Below, one piece after another: positions 27,464 to 35,779 of a stretch of DNA of 64,000 bases (positions are counted from its first letter, which is position 1; the number at the start of each line of letters is the position of its first letter). The position numbers and the translations under genes were made by a program. Source of the stretch: Bifidobacterium merycicum DSM 6492 (GTDB lineage: Bacteria > Actinomycetota > Actinomycetes > Actinomycetales > Bifidobacteriaceae); the NCBI RefSeq assembly GCF_900129045.1, contig NZ_FQTX01000003.1, positions 282,992 through 346,991 of the forward strand, given 5' to 3'. The notes under the pieces were generated by a model. That model was not told where the DNA came from. It ran no database searches and saw only the letters and a program-made list of their open reading frames with translations.

Positions 27464-28378
27464 ATGAGCACCGAACACACCATCACCACCGCGGAGAAGG
27501 ACGTCGCCGCCGCGCCGAACGCCACGCTTGACGAGCTGGTCGGCACCACTACGAACACGGCCATCCTGCCCGAGCCGGACGCGCACGCCTACGACGAGAT
27601 CGCCACCGGCAGCGCCGATCCCCTCATCCTCGGCGGGCATAAGTTCACCAGCCGTTTCATCCTCGGTTCCGGCCGCTACGACCTGAACCTCATCAAGGCG
27701 ACCATCGAGAACGCCGGCACGCAGATCGTCACCATGGCGCTGCGCCGCTGCCGCACCACCGAAAACAATCTGCTCGACTACATTCCCAAGGGCATCACCA
27801 TGCTGCCGAACACGTCGGGTGCGCGTAACGCGGAAGAAGCGGTGCGCATCGCACGTCTGGCCCGCGAGGTGTGCCAAACGGACTTCGTGAAGGTGGAGAT
27901 CGAGCATGAAGCGAAGTATCTGCTGCCCGACAACGAGGAGACCATCAAGGCCACGAAGCAGCTGGCCAAGGAGGGGTTCGTGGTCATGCCGTACATGTTC
28001 CCCGACCCGATCGCCGCAAAGCGCCTGGAGGATGCGGGCGCGGCGTGCGTGATGCCGCTCGGCGCGATGATCGGCTCGAACAAAGGCCTGCGTGCACGCG
28101 ATTTTATCGAAGTGATCATCAAGAACTCCAATGTTCCGGTGATCATCGATGCGGGTATCGGCCGTCCGAGCCAGGCCGCGGAAGCCATGGAAATGGGCGC
28201 GGACGCGGTGATGGCGTACACGGCCATCGCTTCCGCCGGCAATATTCCGCTGATGGCACGCGCGTTCAAGAACGCGATCGAGGCAGGCCGCGCGGCGTAC
28301 CTGTCCGGCCTGGGCAAGGTGACGGAGGATCATGCCGTGCCGTCCAGCCCGACGAACGAGGCCGACTATATCGGCTGA
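27464..28378 (+). CDS. thiG: Thiazole synthase ThiG
   Basis: 304-residue (beta/alpha)8 enzyme that joins deoxyxylulose 5-phosphate, dehydroglycine and ThiS-thiocarboxylate to the thiazole phosphate. [20 protein letters not shown], the Lys-containing [17 protein letters not shown] and the phosphate loops ([21 protein letters not shown]) are present. About 45 extra N-terminal residues, Ala/Thr-rich, precede the core compared with the usual 255-270. AAAGGA precedes ATG 27464. No thiO or thiH is near, so the source of dehydroglycine must be elsewhere. Confidence 0.93.
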   Translation: MSTEHTITTAEKDVAAAPNATLDELVGTTTNTAILPEPDAHAYDEIATGSADPLILGGHKFTSRFILGSGRYDLNLIKATIENAGTQIVTMALRRCRTTENNLLDYIPKGITMLPNTSGARNAEEAVRIARLAREVCQTDFVKVEIEHEAKYLLPDNEETIKATKQLAKEGFVVMPYMFPDPIAAKRLEDAGAACVMPLGAMIGSNKGLRARDFIEVIIKNSNVPVIIDAGIGRPSQAAEAMEMGADAVMAYTAIASAGNIPLMARAFKNAIEAGRAAYLSGLGKVTEDHAVPSSPTNEADYIG

Positions 28379-28460
28379 GTCGCGCATGCGGGGTGCGCAA
28401 GCCGAGTCACACGTAGCCGGCCGAGATAACTGTGCGTTTAGCGACAACAACCCGAGGTAA

Positions 28461-28523
28461 AAATGACAACAACTGTGACTGAAGCGACAGAATCCGTTGC
28501 TCCAGTCACAGTTGTTGTCATTT
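28461..28523. terminator. R4 palindrome between thiG and permease
   Basis: Perfect 21-base arms (28461-28481 and 28503-28523, AAATGACAACAACTGTGACTG and its complement), 21-base loop. Lies between convergent thiG and the permease gene, 14 bases from the permease stop, so it can act as a two-way terminator; the arm ends in TTT on both strands. Same family as 32837, 35707, 39198 and 46859. Confidence 0.7.
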
Positions 28524-28537
28524 CGTCACAGTTACCG

Positions 28538-30052
28538 TCATTTGGTCTTGTGCAACGCCTCTTTCAGGTCACGATTCTCAAAACGCTCGTGCAGCAGGCA
28601 GTACCCGCCAAACACCACCAGCCAGACCACGCCGGCGATCGCAGAACCGCGCGTATCGGCCGAGAGGAACAGCGTGACGTACACGAGCACGAAGAATACG
28701 ATCGCAATCCAATCCGTCACCTTCCATGCCGGCATCAGGAAGCCGTCCGCAATGAAGTCGGCGCTCTTGCAGTAGCCGCGATGCGCGAACATCGTGAGCA
28801 CGTAGATGAAGATCACCACGGCGCTGGCGGCGGACGAGAACAGCACGAACGCGCTGGAAACGCTCGGAATCATATTGATGATCGGCGACAGCAGAATCAT
28901 GCAGCCGGACACCACGATCGCCTTGGCCGGCACCTTGCGGTCGGAGACCTCGGCAAGACCGCGCATGGCCGGCGCATCGGAATCCTGCGCCAACTGGTAC
29001 AGGTGTCGGCCTGCCGAATACAGCAGCGAGTTGAGCGACGAGGCGGCGGCGGTAATCACCACGAAGAACACCAGCGCGGCGGCCCAGTCAAGACCCGCGT
29101 ATTTGAACACCATGATGAACGGGGACGGGTAGGAGCCGTCGGAATTCGGCTTGAAGTTACGCCACGGCACGATCGCCATGATGGCGACCAGCGCACCCAC
29201 ATAGAAGATCAGAATACGCATGATGATCTCGTTGATGGCCTTGGGCAGCACCTTGCGCGGATTCTGCGTTTCGGAGACGGTCACGCCCACGAATTCGATA
29301 AGCAGGTAGGCGAAGAACACCATCTGGAAACTCATGAAGAAGTTCATCCAACCGTTCGGCGCGATGGCGAATCCGTCGATCAGGTTCTTCAATGAGACCG
29401 AGGCGCCGGGAATGGCACCGTCCACGCCGTCGATGCTGGTGGCCGGGTAGTGGAAGCCGACGATCAGCATGACCACTGCGGTGGCGATAAGGCCCACGAT
29501 CAACGTGATCTTGATCATGGAGAACCAGAATTCCGCCTCGCCGAACACTTTTACGGCGATGAGGTTGATGGCGGTCAACACCACCAGGAAGCATAGTTCG
29601 ATCAGCCATTTCCAACCATGGAGCTCTATGCCGAACATGCGGAAGAACGTGACGAAATACGTACTGACCGCGGTGATTTCCGTCATGCCGGTCAGGATGA
29701 GCACGATCCAGTACGTCCAACCGGCGAACTTGCCCCACGCGCGGCCGAGATAGCGCCCGATGAAGTTGATGAAGGTATGCTGGATGGGGTCGCGGTACAT
29801 CATTTCGCCGATGGCGCGCATGAGCAGGAACATGATGAGCCCGACGCCGATGTATACGAAGATGATGCTGGGGCCGGTCAGGGCGATGGATTTGCCGGAA
29901 CCGAGAAACAGACCGGTGCCGATAGTGCCGCCGATGGCGATGAACTGTACATGGCGGTTCGTCAGGCCACGAGACATTTCATTGCCCTCGTCGAGGTGTT
30001 CAAGGGATTTCAAATCGGCCGATGAGCCGTTATCGCTGTTCTGAGCTGTCAT
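28538..30052 (-). CDS. APC-family amino acid permease
   Basis: 504-residue twelve-helix transporter of the AAT subgroup (CycA/AnsP-like). TM1 has GGTIGTGLFLGSGKSIALTG, the substrate-binding signature; the loop GVTVSETQNPRKVLPKA is conserved. Likely substrates are small neutral amino acids (D-Ala, D-Ser, Gly) or Asn; not decidable. ATG 30052 has no ribosome binding site; TAAACT lies ten bases upstream, so the message may have almost no leader. Divergent from apbE. Confidence 0.85.
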   Translation of the reverse strand: MTAQNSDNGSSADLKSLEHLDEGNEMSRGLTNRHVQFIAIGGTIGTGLFLGSGKSIALTGPSIIFVYIGVGLIMFLLMRAIGEMMYRDPIQHTFINFIGRYLGRAWGKFAGWTYWIVLILTGMTEITAVSTYFVTFFRMFGIELHGWKWLIELCFLVVLTAINLIAVKVFGEAEFWFSMIKITLIVGLIATAVVMLIVGFHYPATSIDGVDGAIPGASVSLKNLIDGFAIAPNGWMNFFMSFQMVFFAYLLIEFVGVTVSETQNPRKVLPKAINEIIMRILIFYVGALVAIMAIVPWRNFKPNSDGSYPSPFIMVFKYAGLDWAAALVFFVVITAAASSLNSLLYSAGRHLYQLAQDSDAPAMRGLAEVSDRKVPAKAIVVSGCMILLSPIINMIPSVSSAFVLFSSAASAVVIFIYVLTMFAHRGYCKSADFIADGFLMPAWKVTDWIAIVFFVLVYVTLFLSADTRGSAIAGVVWLVVFGGYCLLHERFENRDLKEALHKTK

Positions 30053-30150
30053 AATGGGGCTTAGTTTACTCGGCGGCTGGAAACGTTCACGTTACCGTTT
30101 ACCCGTAGGCAAATCGCGGGTGCTGGATGCTCGGGTTGATTGGAGGTGGG

Positions 30151-31293
30151 ATGGAACGCAGCAGAACGACCGACATGTGCACTCTGGCATTCCCTCAGGC
30201 ATTAGGCACCGGCATCGTGGTGCAAGTCCAACTTCGAATGACCGATTCGGCAGAATCGGACAACCAGCATGCCAATCTCACCTCCCAGATGACCGATTCG
30301 GCAGAATCGGACAACCACACCCCCAAAACAACATCCCAGATGACCGATTCGGCAGAATCGGACATGCGGGAGGCTGTCGCAGCATTGCTGCGCACGTATG
30401 AGCACACGCTGTCGCGCTTTCGTGAGGATTCGCTGGTTGCGGCCATGCGCCGGGCCACCCATGGTGGTTCCTTTGATTTTCCGGATTGGGCGGGCGGTCT
30501 GTTCGACTTGTACGATGCGCTGCATGAGGCGAGCGATGGCGCGATCGACCCGTGCGTGGGCGAGGATCTGACTCGTTTGGGGTATGGGCCGGCCTACACG
30601 TTTGCCGCGCAGCCCAACGCCCGGGCGTATACGGGAACGGTTCACGGGCGGGCCACGTGGCATGGCAGTGTGGAACGGCATGGGTGCACGCTGATCACCC
30701 GAGGGCCGGTTTCGTTGGATTTCGGCGCATGCGGCAAAGGGTATGCGGTGGATCTGATCGCCGCATTGCTGCGTGATGGCGGCTGCAATACCGAGCGCAA
30801 TACCGAGCGCAACGCCGATCACCATGCCGGCCCGAATGCCAATCGTGCCGCCGATCGAGCATTGGTGATCGATGCGGGTGGCGATCTGCTGGTGCATCTA
30901 GCCCAGTCTCCCGATCAGCCGGTTCCGCTGCGCGTCGCGTTGGAACACCCGTCCGACTCTACGCAGGCGGTGGGCGTGGCTGAGATTATGGACGGCGCGC
31001 TGTGCGCGAGCGCTCCGAGCCGCCGGCATTGGGGCGAGCAGTCCGGTATGCGTCTGCATCATCTGCTCAATGCGATCGACGGTATGCCGGCTGATAGTGT
31101 TGCCGCCGCATGGGCGTATGTGCCGCAACAGGCCGCTTTCCCTTGTGCTACGGCTGATGGGCTTGCCACTGCGCTGTTCGTTACGCCGCCGGATCGTTTG
31201 CGCGCACGATTCCGTTTCGAGTGTGCGTTTATCGACGCGGATGGCATGCTGCATGCCTCGCGGGATTTTCCCGCCACTTTGTTTCTCTCGTAA
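30151..31293 (+). CDS. ApbE-like FAD:protein FMN transferase with in-frame repeat expansion
   Basis: About 380 residues. Family members move FMN from FAD to a Thr of target flavoproteins in the exported space. Recognisable parts: start strand FPQALGTGIVVQVQL, helix with LLRTYEHTLSRFREDSLV, the core SLDFGACGKGYAVDLIA (about 188-205) and the metal-region DAGGDLLV. No clear signal peptide, so possibly cytoplasmic. Between the first strand and first helix lie three copies of MTDSAESD with 51-base spacing, absent from normal ApbE. ATG 30151 has GGAGG four bases upstream; Mets at 30127 and 30175 are alternatives. Confidence 0.78.
   Translation: MERSRTTDMCTLAFPQALGTGIVVQVQLRMTDSAESDNQHANLTSQMTDSAESDNHTPKTTSQMTDSAESDMREAVAALLRTYEHTLSRFREDSLVAAMRRATHGGSFDFPDWAGGLFDLYDALHEASDGAIDPCVGEDLTRLGYGPAYTFAAQPNARAYTGTVHGRATWHGSVERHGCTLITRGPVSLDFGACGKGYAVDLIAALLRDGGCNTERNTERNADHHAGPNANRAADRALVIDAGGDLLVHLAQSPDQPVPLRVALEHPSDSTQAVGVAEIMDGALCASAPSRRHWGEQSGMRLHHLLNAIDGMPADSVAAAWAYVPQQAAFPCATADGLATALFVTPPDRLRARFRFECAFIDADGMLHASRDFPATLFLS
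30238..30364 (+). repeat. 51-base in-frame repeat inside apbE
   Basis: The 25-base core beginning ATGACCGATTCGGCAG recurs unchanged at 30238, 30289 and 30340. Each core is an inverted repeat (CCGATTC-GGCA-GAATCGG) made of the arm sequences of the R1 family in inside-out order. The 51-base period keeps the reading frame (17 codons). Intervening 26 bases differ between copies. Confidence 0.85.
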
Positions 31294-31376
31294 TCCGCAC
31301 GTCGTCTCACGCGCAATGCGATGCGAGGAATCACGCCGTTCGCACAATCACTGGAACGGCGGTAGTCTTGGTAACT

Positions 31377-32018
31377 ATGGAATTGCATGTTTTGAATCAC
31401 CCGCTCGTCGAGCACAAACTGACTGTGCTGCGCGACAAGAACACCGCCTCCTCCACCTTCCGCGAACTCGTCACCGAGCTCGTCATGCTTGAGGCTTACG
31501 AAGCCACTCGTGACATCGATGTGGTGGATAAGCCCATCGAAACCCCGGTCGCTCCCATGATCGGCAAGCACATCGCCTCCCCCGCCCCGATCATCGTGCC
31601 TGTGCTGCGCGCGGGCCTGGGCATGCTTGACGGCATGACCAAGATGATCCCTTCCGCCGAGGTCGGCTTCCTTGGTATGAAGCGCGATGAGGAGCACCCC
31701 ACCCAGCAGATCACGTATGCGAACCGCCTGCCTGAGGATCTGACCGGCCGCCAGTGCTTCCTGATCGACCCGATGCTTGCCACCGGTGGCACGCTGGTCG
31801 CCGCAACGCACTATCTGACCGAGCGTGGCGCCAAGGATGTGACCGCCGTGTGCATTCTGGGCGCTCCGGAAGGCCTGAAGTTCGTTGAGGAGAACCTCGA
31901 TCCGTCCGTCAAGTTCAAGCTGGTGCTGTGCGCGGTCGACGAGAAGCTGAACGACAAGTGCTATATCGTTCCTGGTTTGGGCGATGCCGGCGACCGTCTG
32001 TACGGTGTGATCGACTGA
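31377..32018 (+). CDS. upp: Uracil phosphoribosyltransferase
   Basis: 213 residues. Converts uracil and PRPP to UMP in pyrimidine salvage. The PRPP loop DPMLATGGTLVAA (about 138-150), VPVLRAGLGM and the uracil site YIVPGLGDAGDRLYG are intact. ATG 31377 is not preceded by a ribosome binding site, but TAGTCT ends nine bases before it, so the gene may be transcribed leaderless. Terminator downstream at 32103-32139. Confidence 0.95.
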   Translation: MELHVLNHPLVEHKLTVLRDKNTASSTFRELVTELVMLEAYEATRDIDVVDKPIETPVAPMIGKHIASPAPIIVPVLRAGLGMLDGMTKMIPSAEVGFLGMKRDEEHPTQQITYANRLPEDLTGRQCFLIDPMLATGGTLVAATHYLTERGAKDVTAVCILGAPEGLKFVEENLDPSVKFKLVLCAVDEKLNDKCYIVPGLGDAGDRLYGVID

Positions 32019-32068
32019 TCGACTGACCAACTGATCGACTGACCAACTGACCGACTGACCGACTAACT
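32013..32068. repeat. 8-base tandem repeat at the end of upp
   Basis: Seven degenerate copies of GACTGACC starting in the last codon of upp; the repeat supplies the stop codon and extends into the spacer. Confidence 0.7.
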
Positions 32069-32102
32069 GCCGGCTGTGCGACCATCGCACAACGACTGCC
32101 GC

Positions 32103-32139
32103 AAAGGGCCGTGCACCCGTAATACGTGCATGGCCCTTT
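32103..32139 (+). terminator. Terminator of upp
   Basis: AAAGGGCCGTGCAC (32103-32116) pairs with GTGCATGGCCCTTT (32126-32139), one mismatch, ending in TTT. Confidence 0.75.
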
Positions 32140-32312
32140 ATGCTGCGCGCACACGGTTTCGATTGTTCCACAACTTGTTTCACGGATTGTTCCGTAAGCG
32201 ATTCCGCCGATCCCGTAACCGATTCCACGGGCCGTTCCGCAAGCCTGACCGCAAACCTGACCACAGCAGACCCCATACCCGAATCCATACCGACCGCAAT
32301 CGAAGGTGACCC

Positions 32313-32792
32313 ATGCAAATCGACATCATCTGCGTAGGCAAGGTGAAGGAACAGTACCTTCGCGACGCCATCGCCGAATATTCCAAACGACTTGGCCGCT
32401 ACTGCAAGCTCAACATTCTTGAAGTGGCCGACGAGAAAACACCCGAACATGCCTCTGAAGGCGTGGAACGGCATATCAAAGCCAAAGAGGGCGAGCGCAT
32501 CGCCAAGCACATCAAGCCCGGCGCCTACGTGATCGCGCTGGCGATCGACGGCCAGCAGGTCACGTCCGAAGGGTTCGCGCGTAAGATCGACCAGCTGGGC
32601 ATTCAGGGCGTGAGTCATATCCAGTTCGTGATCGGCGGATCGATCGGCATGGACGACGCGATCCTGCGCCAGGCGAACTATAAGCTCAGCTTCTCCAAGA
32701 TGACGTTCCCGCACCAGCTGATGCGCGTGATCCTGCTGGAGCAGGTGTATCGCGCGTATAAGATCAACGCGCACGAGCCGTACCACAAGTAA
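32313..32792 (+). CDS. rlmH: 23S rRNA pseudouridine-1915 N3-methyltransferase RlmH
   Basis: 159-residue SPOUT methyltransferase, the standard length. Methylates pseudouridine 1915 in helix 69 of 23S rRNA. The knot region with the SAM site (FVIGGSIGMDD, about 108-118) and the C-terminal SFSKMTFPHQLMRVILLEQ, YRA and HEPYHK are conserved. ATG 32313; only a weak GAAGGTGAC upstream. Convergent with the GDPD gene across an R4 palindrome. Confidence 0.95.
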   Translation: MQIDIICVGKVKEQYLRDAIAEYSKRLGRYCKLNILEVADEKTPEHASEGVERHIKAKEGERIAKHIKPGAYVIALAIDGQQVTSEGFARKIDQLGIQGVSHIQFVIGGSIGMDDAILRQANYKLSFSKMTFPHQLMRVILLEQVYRAYKINAHEPYHK

Positions 32793-32836
32793 GGCGTCTG
32801 CCGTATCGCGTCACAGTGCGGATAACCGTGACTAAA

Positions 32837-32893
32837 TGACAACAACTGTGACCAGGGTGACACATTCTGTCACTCCAGTCACAGTTGTTGTCA
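32837..32893. terminator. R4 palindrome between rlmH and GDPD
   Basis: Long imperfect palindrome: TGACAACAACTGTGAC at the left, its complement at the right end, inner TGACA/TGTCA pair. A second half-palindrome and TTATTTTT follow at 32905-32936. Position between convergent genes suits a bidirectional terminator. Confidence 0.65.
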
Positions 32894-32990
32894 CGATTAC
32901 CTCGTGTTGTTGTCACCCAGTCACAGTTATTTTTCTGTCGCGGCTGTCATCGCAACCAGTACTGCGACCGGTATCGCAACCGCAACCGCA

Positions 32991-34064
32991 TCACTCGCCC
33001 TGCGGCACGAACGCTTCGAAGATAAAGCGGTCGAACCGTTCGCCGCACGCTTCGAGTTCCTCCTGGCTGCGCACGGTCCAGGCAACCGGCATCGCACCCA
33101 TCGCACGGGTCAACCGCACCTGCGGCAGTGCGCCGCCATGCCAGTCATAGGCCACGAAATCCGGGCGGGACAGCCAGTCGAACGCCAACGATCCGGCGGC
33201 ATACCTGCGCACCTGATCCACCGGCGAACCGTTCCGCGCACCGCCCGAAGCCGGCCAGAATGCCAGCTGACCACGGCACACGTCCGGGTGGTTCTCCTTA
33301 TACCAGTTCACGGCACCCGGGTGGAACGATTCGACCACGAACGGCCCGTCATACGCTTCGAGCAGCGCGTGGCCCTTCTCCATCAGTTCCACATCACGGT
33401 CATCCCATGTGGCGTTGTTTTCGAACTTGTATTCCACAATCAGCGGCACGCGCCCGGCGACCAGTTTCAGTACGTCCGAGAACAGAGGCACATGCTGGTA
33501 GTAGCCTTCCGGCGCTTGTGACGGCGTGACCACCAGCGGAGGGTTCTCCTCGCCGCCCGGCAGCAGCGCAGCCCTGGCGTCACCCGGTTCGGCGGTGGGG
33601 TACAGCGGGATGCGCGTCAGTTCGCTGTAGCTCAGATCCTTGATGTTGCGCGGATCGCCGGCCACACGCCCCAGGTCTGCGTCGTGAACCACCACGACTT
33701 CGCCGTCACGGCTGAGCTGAATATCGAGTTCGATGCCATACCCGGCTTCGCAGGCGGCGGCGAATGCAGCCATCGAGTTTTCCGGCGCGATCGGCCCCGG
33801 CTTGGTTTCGCTGCCATACCCGGCTTTGACCGCCATACGGCGTGCCAATGCCACGTATTCGCCGCTCTGCTCGGCATAGTTGGCGGTCAGGCCGGAACCG
33901 GCGTCGTGCAGACCGCGATGCGCATACCACACGTCCGGCACGGTGGGCACATAATGCTTCTGCTTGTTTTTGAATCCTCGCGGCGCCACGGCCCATACTG
34001 CGGCACCAGCGGCACCGGCGAGCGCGGCACCGCCAATCAGCACGTTCCTGAAGACTTTCGACAT
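32991..34064 (-). CDS. Glycerophosphodiester phosphodiesterase family protein
   Basis: 357 residues with a membrane anchor (about 7-29), then a GDPD barrel. Catalytic elements: AHRGLHD (about 47), APENSMAAF (Glu about 93), ELDIQLSRDGEVVVVHDADL (metal and catalytic residues, about 108-127). Hydrolyses glycerophosphodiesters or polyglycerolphosphate (lipoteichoic acid) at the outer face; the exact substrate is unknown. AAAGGAG precedes ATG 34064. Confidence 0.87.
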   Translation of the reverse strand: MSKVFRNVLIGGAALAGAAGAAVWAVAPRGFKNKQKHYVPTVPDVWYAHRGLHDAGSGLTANYAEQSGEYVALARRMAVKAGYGSETKPGPIAPENSMAAFAAACEAGYGIELDIQLSRDGEVVVVHDADLGRVAGDPRNIKDLSYSELTRIPLYPTAEPGDARAALLPGGEENPPLVVTPSQAPEGYYQHVPLFSDVLKLVAGRVPLIVEYKFENNATWDDRDVELMEKGHALLEAYDGPFVVESFHPGAVNWYKENHPDVCRGQLAFWPASGGARNGSPVDQVRRYAAGSLAFDWLSRPDFVAYDWHGGALPQVRLTRAMGAMPVAWTVRSQEELEACGERFDRFIFEAFVPQGE

Positions 34065-34117
34065 TGAATGCTCCTTTCTACGAGCCTGAGCCGTTTGGTG
34101 AGTTCGGCTATGTGATT

Positions 34118-35263
34118 TCAGACTACCGCGTGTGCGAGCCAGTCGGGGCATTGCGGCGAGGCTGTGTCGAGTATGCGATCGGCGTGGTTGCGTTGGAGCG
34201 GTTCCCAGCTGAAATCGTTGAGCAGGCTGGCCGGCGTGCGGGGTTCCGGGGTGGCGGCGAGCCCGAGCAGGTAGGCGCAGTAGCCGGTGACTTGTTCGGC
34301 GGTGACGCCACGTTTGCGTAGGGCGCCCATGTCGAGGGAGCGTTCGCGTTTGGCCAGGCGGCGGCCTGCCGCGTTCTCTATGAGCGGAATATGTGCGTAT
34401 TCGGGGTGGGCCGGAGTGGCTGCAGTGGCTGAAGTGACTGATACGGCCGATACGGCAGCAAGTCCATTGGCCGCGAATCCGTTGGCCAGCAGCGTGATGC
34501 GAATCCATGATTGCAGCGCGGTGGAACGCAACAGATCGCGCCCGCGCACAATGGAGTCGACGCCCATGGCAAGATCGTCCACGGTGACGACGAACTGGTA
34601 GGAGAACAGGCCGTCCGACCGGCGGATGATGGAATCGCCGATGCTGTGCGCCAGATCATAGGTCTGCACGCCGAATACGCGGTCGATAAAGGTGACGGTG
34701 TTGGCGGGGGTGCCTGGGCTGGGCATGGCGAGACGCCATGAGTGGCGTTGGTGTTGGTCGACGCGGCGTGCGGATACCTGCGGTTCGTTTACTGCGAGCG
34801 TGTGGCAGGTGCCCGGGTAGATCTGGAATCCGTCGCCTTCCTGCGGGGCGGATGCGGCGCGGATGTCGGCGCGAGAGCAGAAGCACGGGTACTGCCAGCC
34901 GGTTCCCGTCGTACCGGAAGGGGGTATAAGGGGGGTGTTGAAGGGGGTATGCGATGCGGTTCCGGAATCGGGCGAAGCGCCGGCAGCGGGCGACCCGCAC
35001 GGTATCAGTTTCATCGCCTGCTCATACAGGTCAAGACGCTGTGACTGGTACACCGGTTCGCCATCCCAATCCATGCCGAGCCATGTCAGATCGTCCATGA
35101 TCCAACGGTCGGCATCCGGCAGTACGCGAGGCGTATCGATGTCTTCGATGCGCAGCACCATGCGCTGCCCGCGCGACCGTGCGTCCAGCCACGCGGCCAG
35201 CATGGCGACCATATTGCCAATATGCATACGCCCCGAGGGCGTGGGAGCGAAACGACCTGTCAT
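34118..35263 (-). CDS. gluQ: Glutamyl-Q tRNA(Asp) synthetase
   Basis: 381-residue GluRS-like catalytic domain without the anticodon-binding half. Attaches glutamate to queuosine in tRNA(Asp). [14 protein letters not shown] is the HIGH region (about 5-18), CFCSR...YPGTC gives zinc ligands and KRERSLD replaces KMSKS. Longer than the usual ~300 because of a Pro/Ser/Gly-rich insertion at about 97-130 ([19 protein letters not shown]), just before CFCSR. ATG 35263 has no ribosome binding site, only TAGGCT eight bases upstream. An extension of the frame to 35716 is not credible. Confidence 0.85.
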   Translation of the reverse strand: MTGRFAPTPSGRMHIGNMVAMLAAWLDARSRGQRMVLRIEDIDTPRVLPDADRWIMDDLTWLGMDWDGEPVYQSQRLDLYEQAMKLIPCGSPAAGASPDSGTASHTPFNTPLIPPSGTTGTGWQYPCFCSRADIRAASAPQEGDGFQIYPGTCHTLAVNEPQVSARRVDQHQRHSWRLAMPSPGTPANTVTFIDRVFGVQTYDLAHSIGDSIIRRSDGLFSYQFVVTVDDLAMGVDSIVRGRDLLRSTALQSWIRITLLANGFAANGLAAVSAVSVTSATAATPAHPEYAHIPLIENAAGRRLAKRERSLDMGALRKRGVTAEQVTGYCAYLLGLAATPEPRTPASLLNDFSWEPLQRNHADRILDTASPQCPDWLAHAVV

Positions 35264-35779
35264 GGTTTCCGAGCCTACACTCCAATCTGCATCATGACGG
35301 CAGCCGGTCGGCAGATACAGCCGGCAAGTACAGCCGGCAAGTACAGCCGGCAATCCGACGCTACGCCGCAAACGCACCATCATGCGCAATCCCACTGCAC
35401 GCATCACATACCCCCCTAATACCCCCTTCCCTAATACCCCCTTCGTTGCATATCGGACGGCGTACGTGGCAGTAACCGCCCGCAACCACGTTGCGCTCCA
35501 TTCGCGCTCAACACAGTCCCCCCGTTTTACCCCTTCCCGGAACACCACCAAGTAATCTGTTGTTCGCAATCCGGCACGCAAGCACCCGCGTAATGGCCAA
35601 GGAGGAGAGATGCGAAGCATGGCGATCGTCGACGACTCGCCGACACAACGCGGCTGCGGCGAGCGGGCAATACCTGTGACTGGGGTGACAACAACACGAG
35701 GTGATGGTGACATCAACTGTGACTGGAGTGGCAGAATACGTCACCCCAGTCACAGTTGTTGTCACTGAGTCACAGTTCG
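35264..35779. other. Spacer between clpB and gluQ
   Basis: 516 bases. From gluQ outward: three copies of CAGCCGGCAAGTA-like 13-mers (35310-35353), C-runs in TAATACCCCCTT repeats (35405-35450), then featureless sequence and an R4 palindrome (35707-35765) just after clpB. Confidence 0.6.
35707..35765 (-). terminator. R4 palindrome after clpB
   Basis: CAACTGTGACTGG (35714-35726) pairs with CCAGTCACAGTTG (35746-35758); outer GTGAC/GTCAC also pair. Fifteen bases beyond the clpB stop, likely its terminator. Confidence 0.65.

Noticed and set aside
30238..30364. CRISPR-like array (three direct repeats with about 22-26 base spacers)
   Set aside because: Only three repeats, spacers share sequence with each other, no cas genes, and the array is in frame inside an ApbE-like gene.
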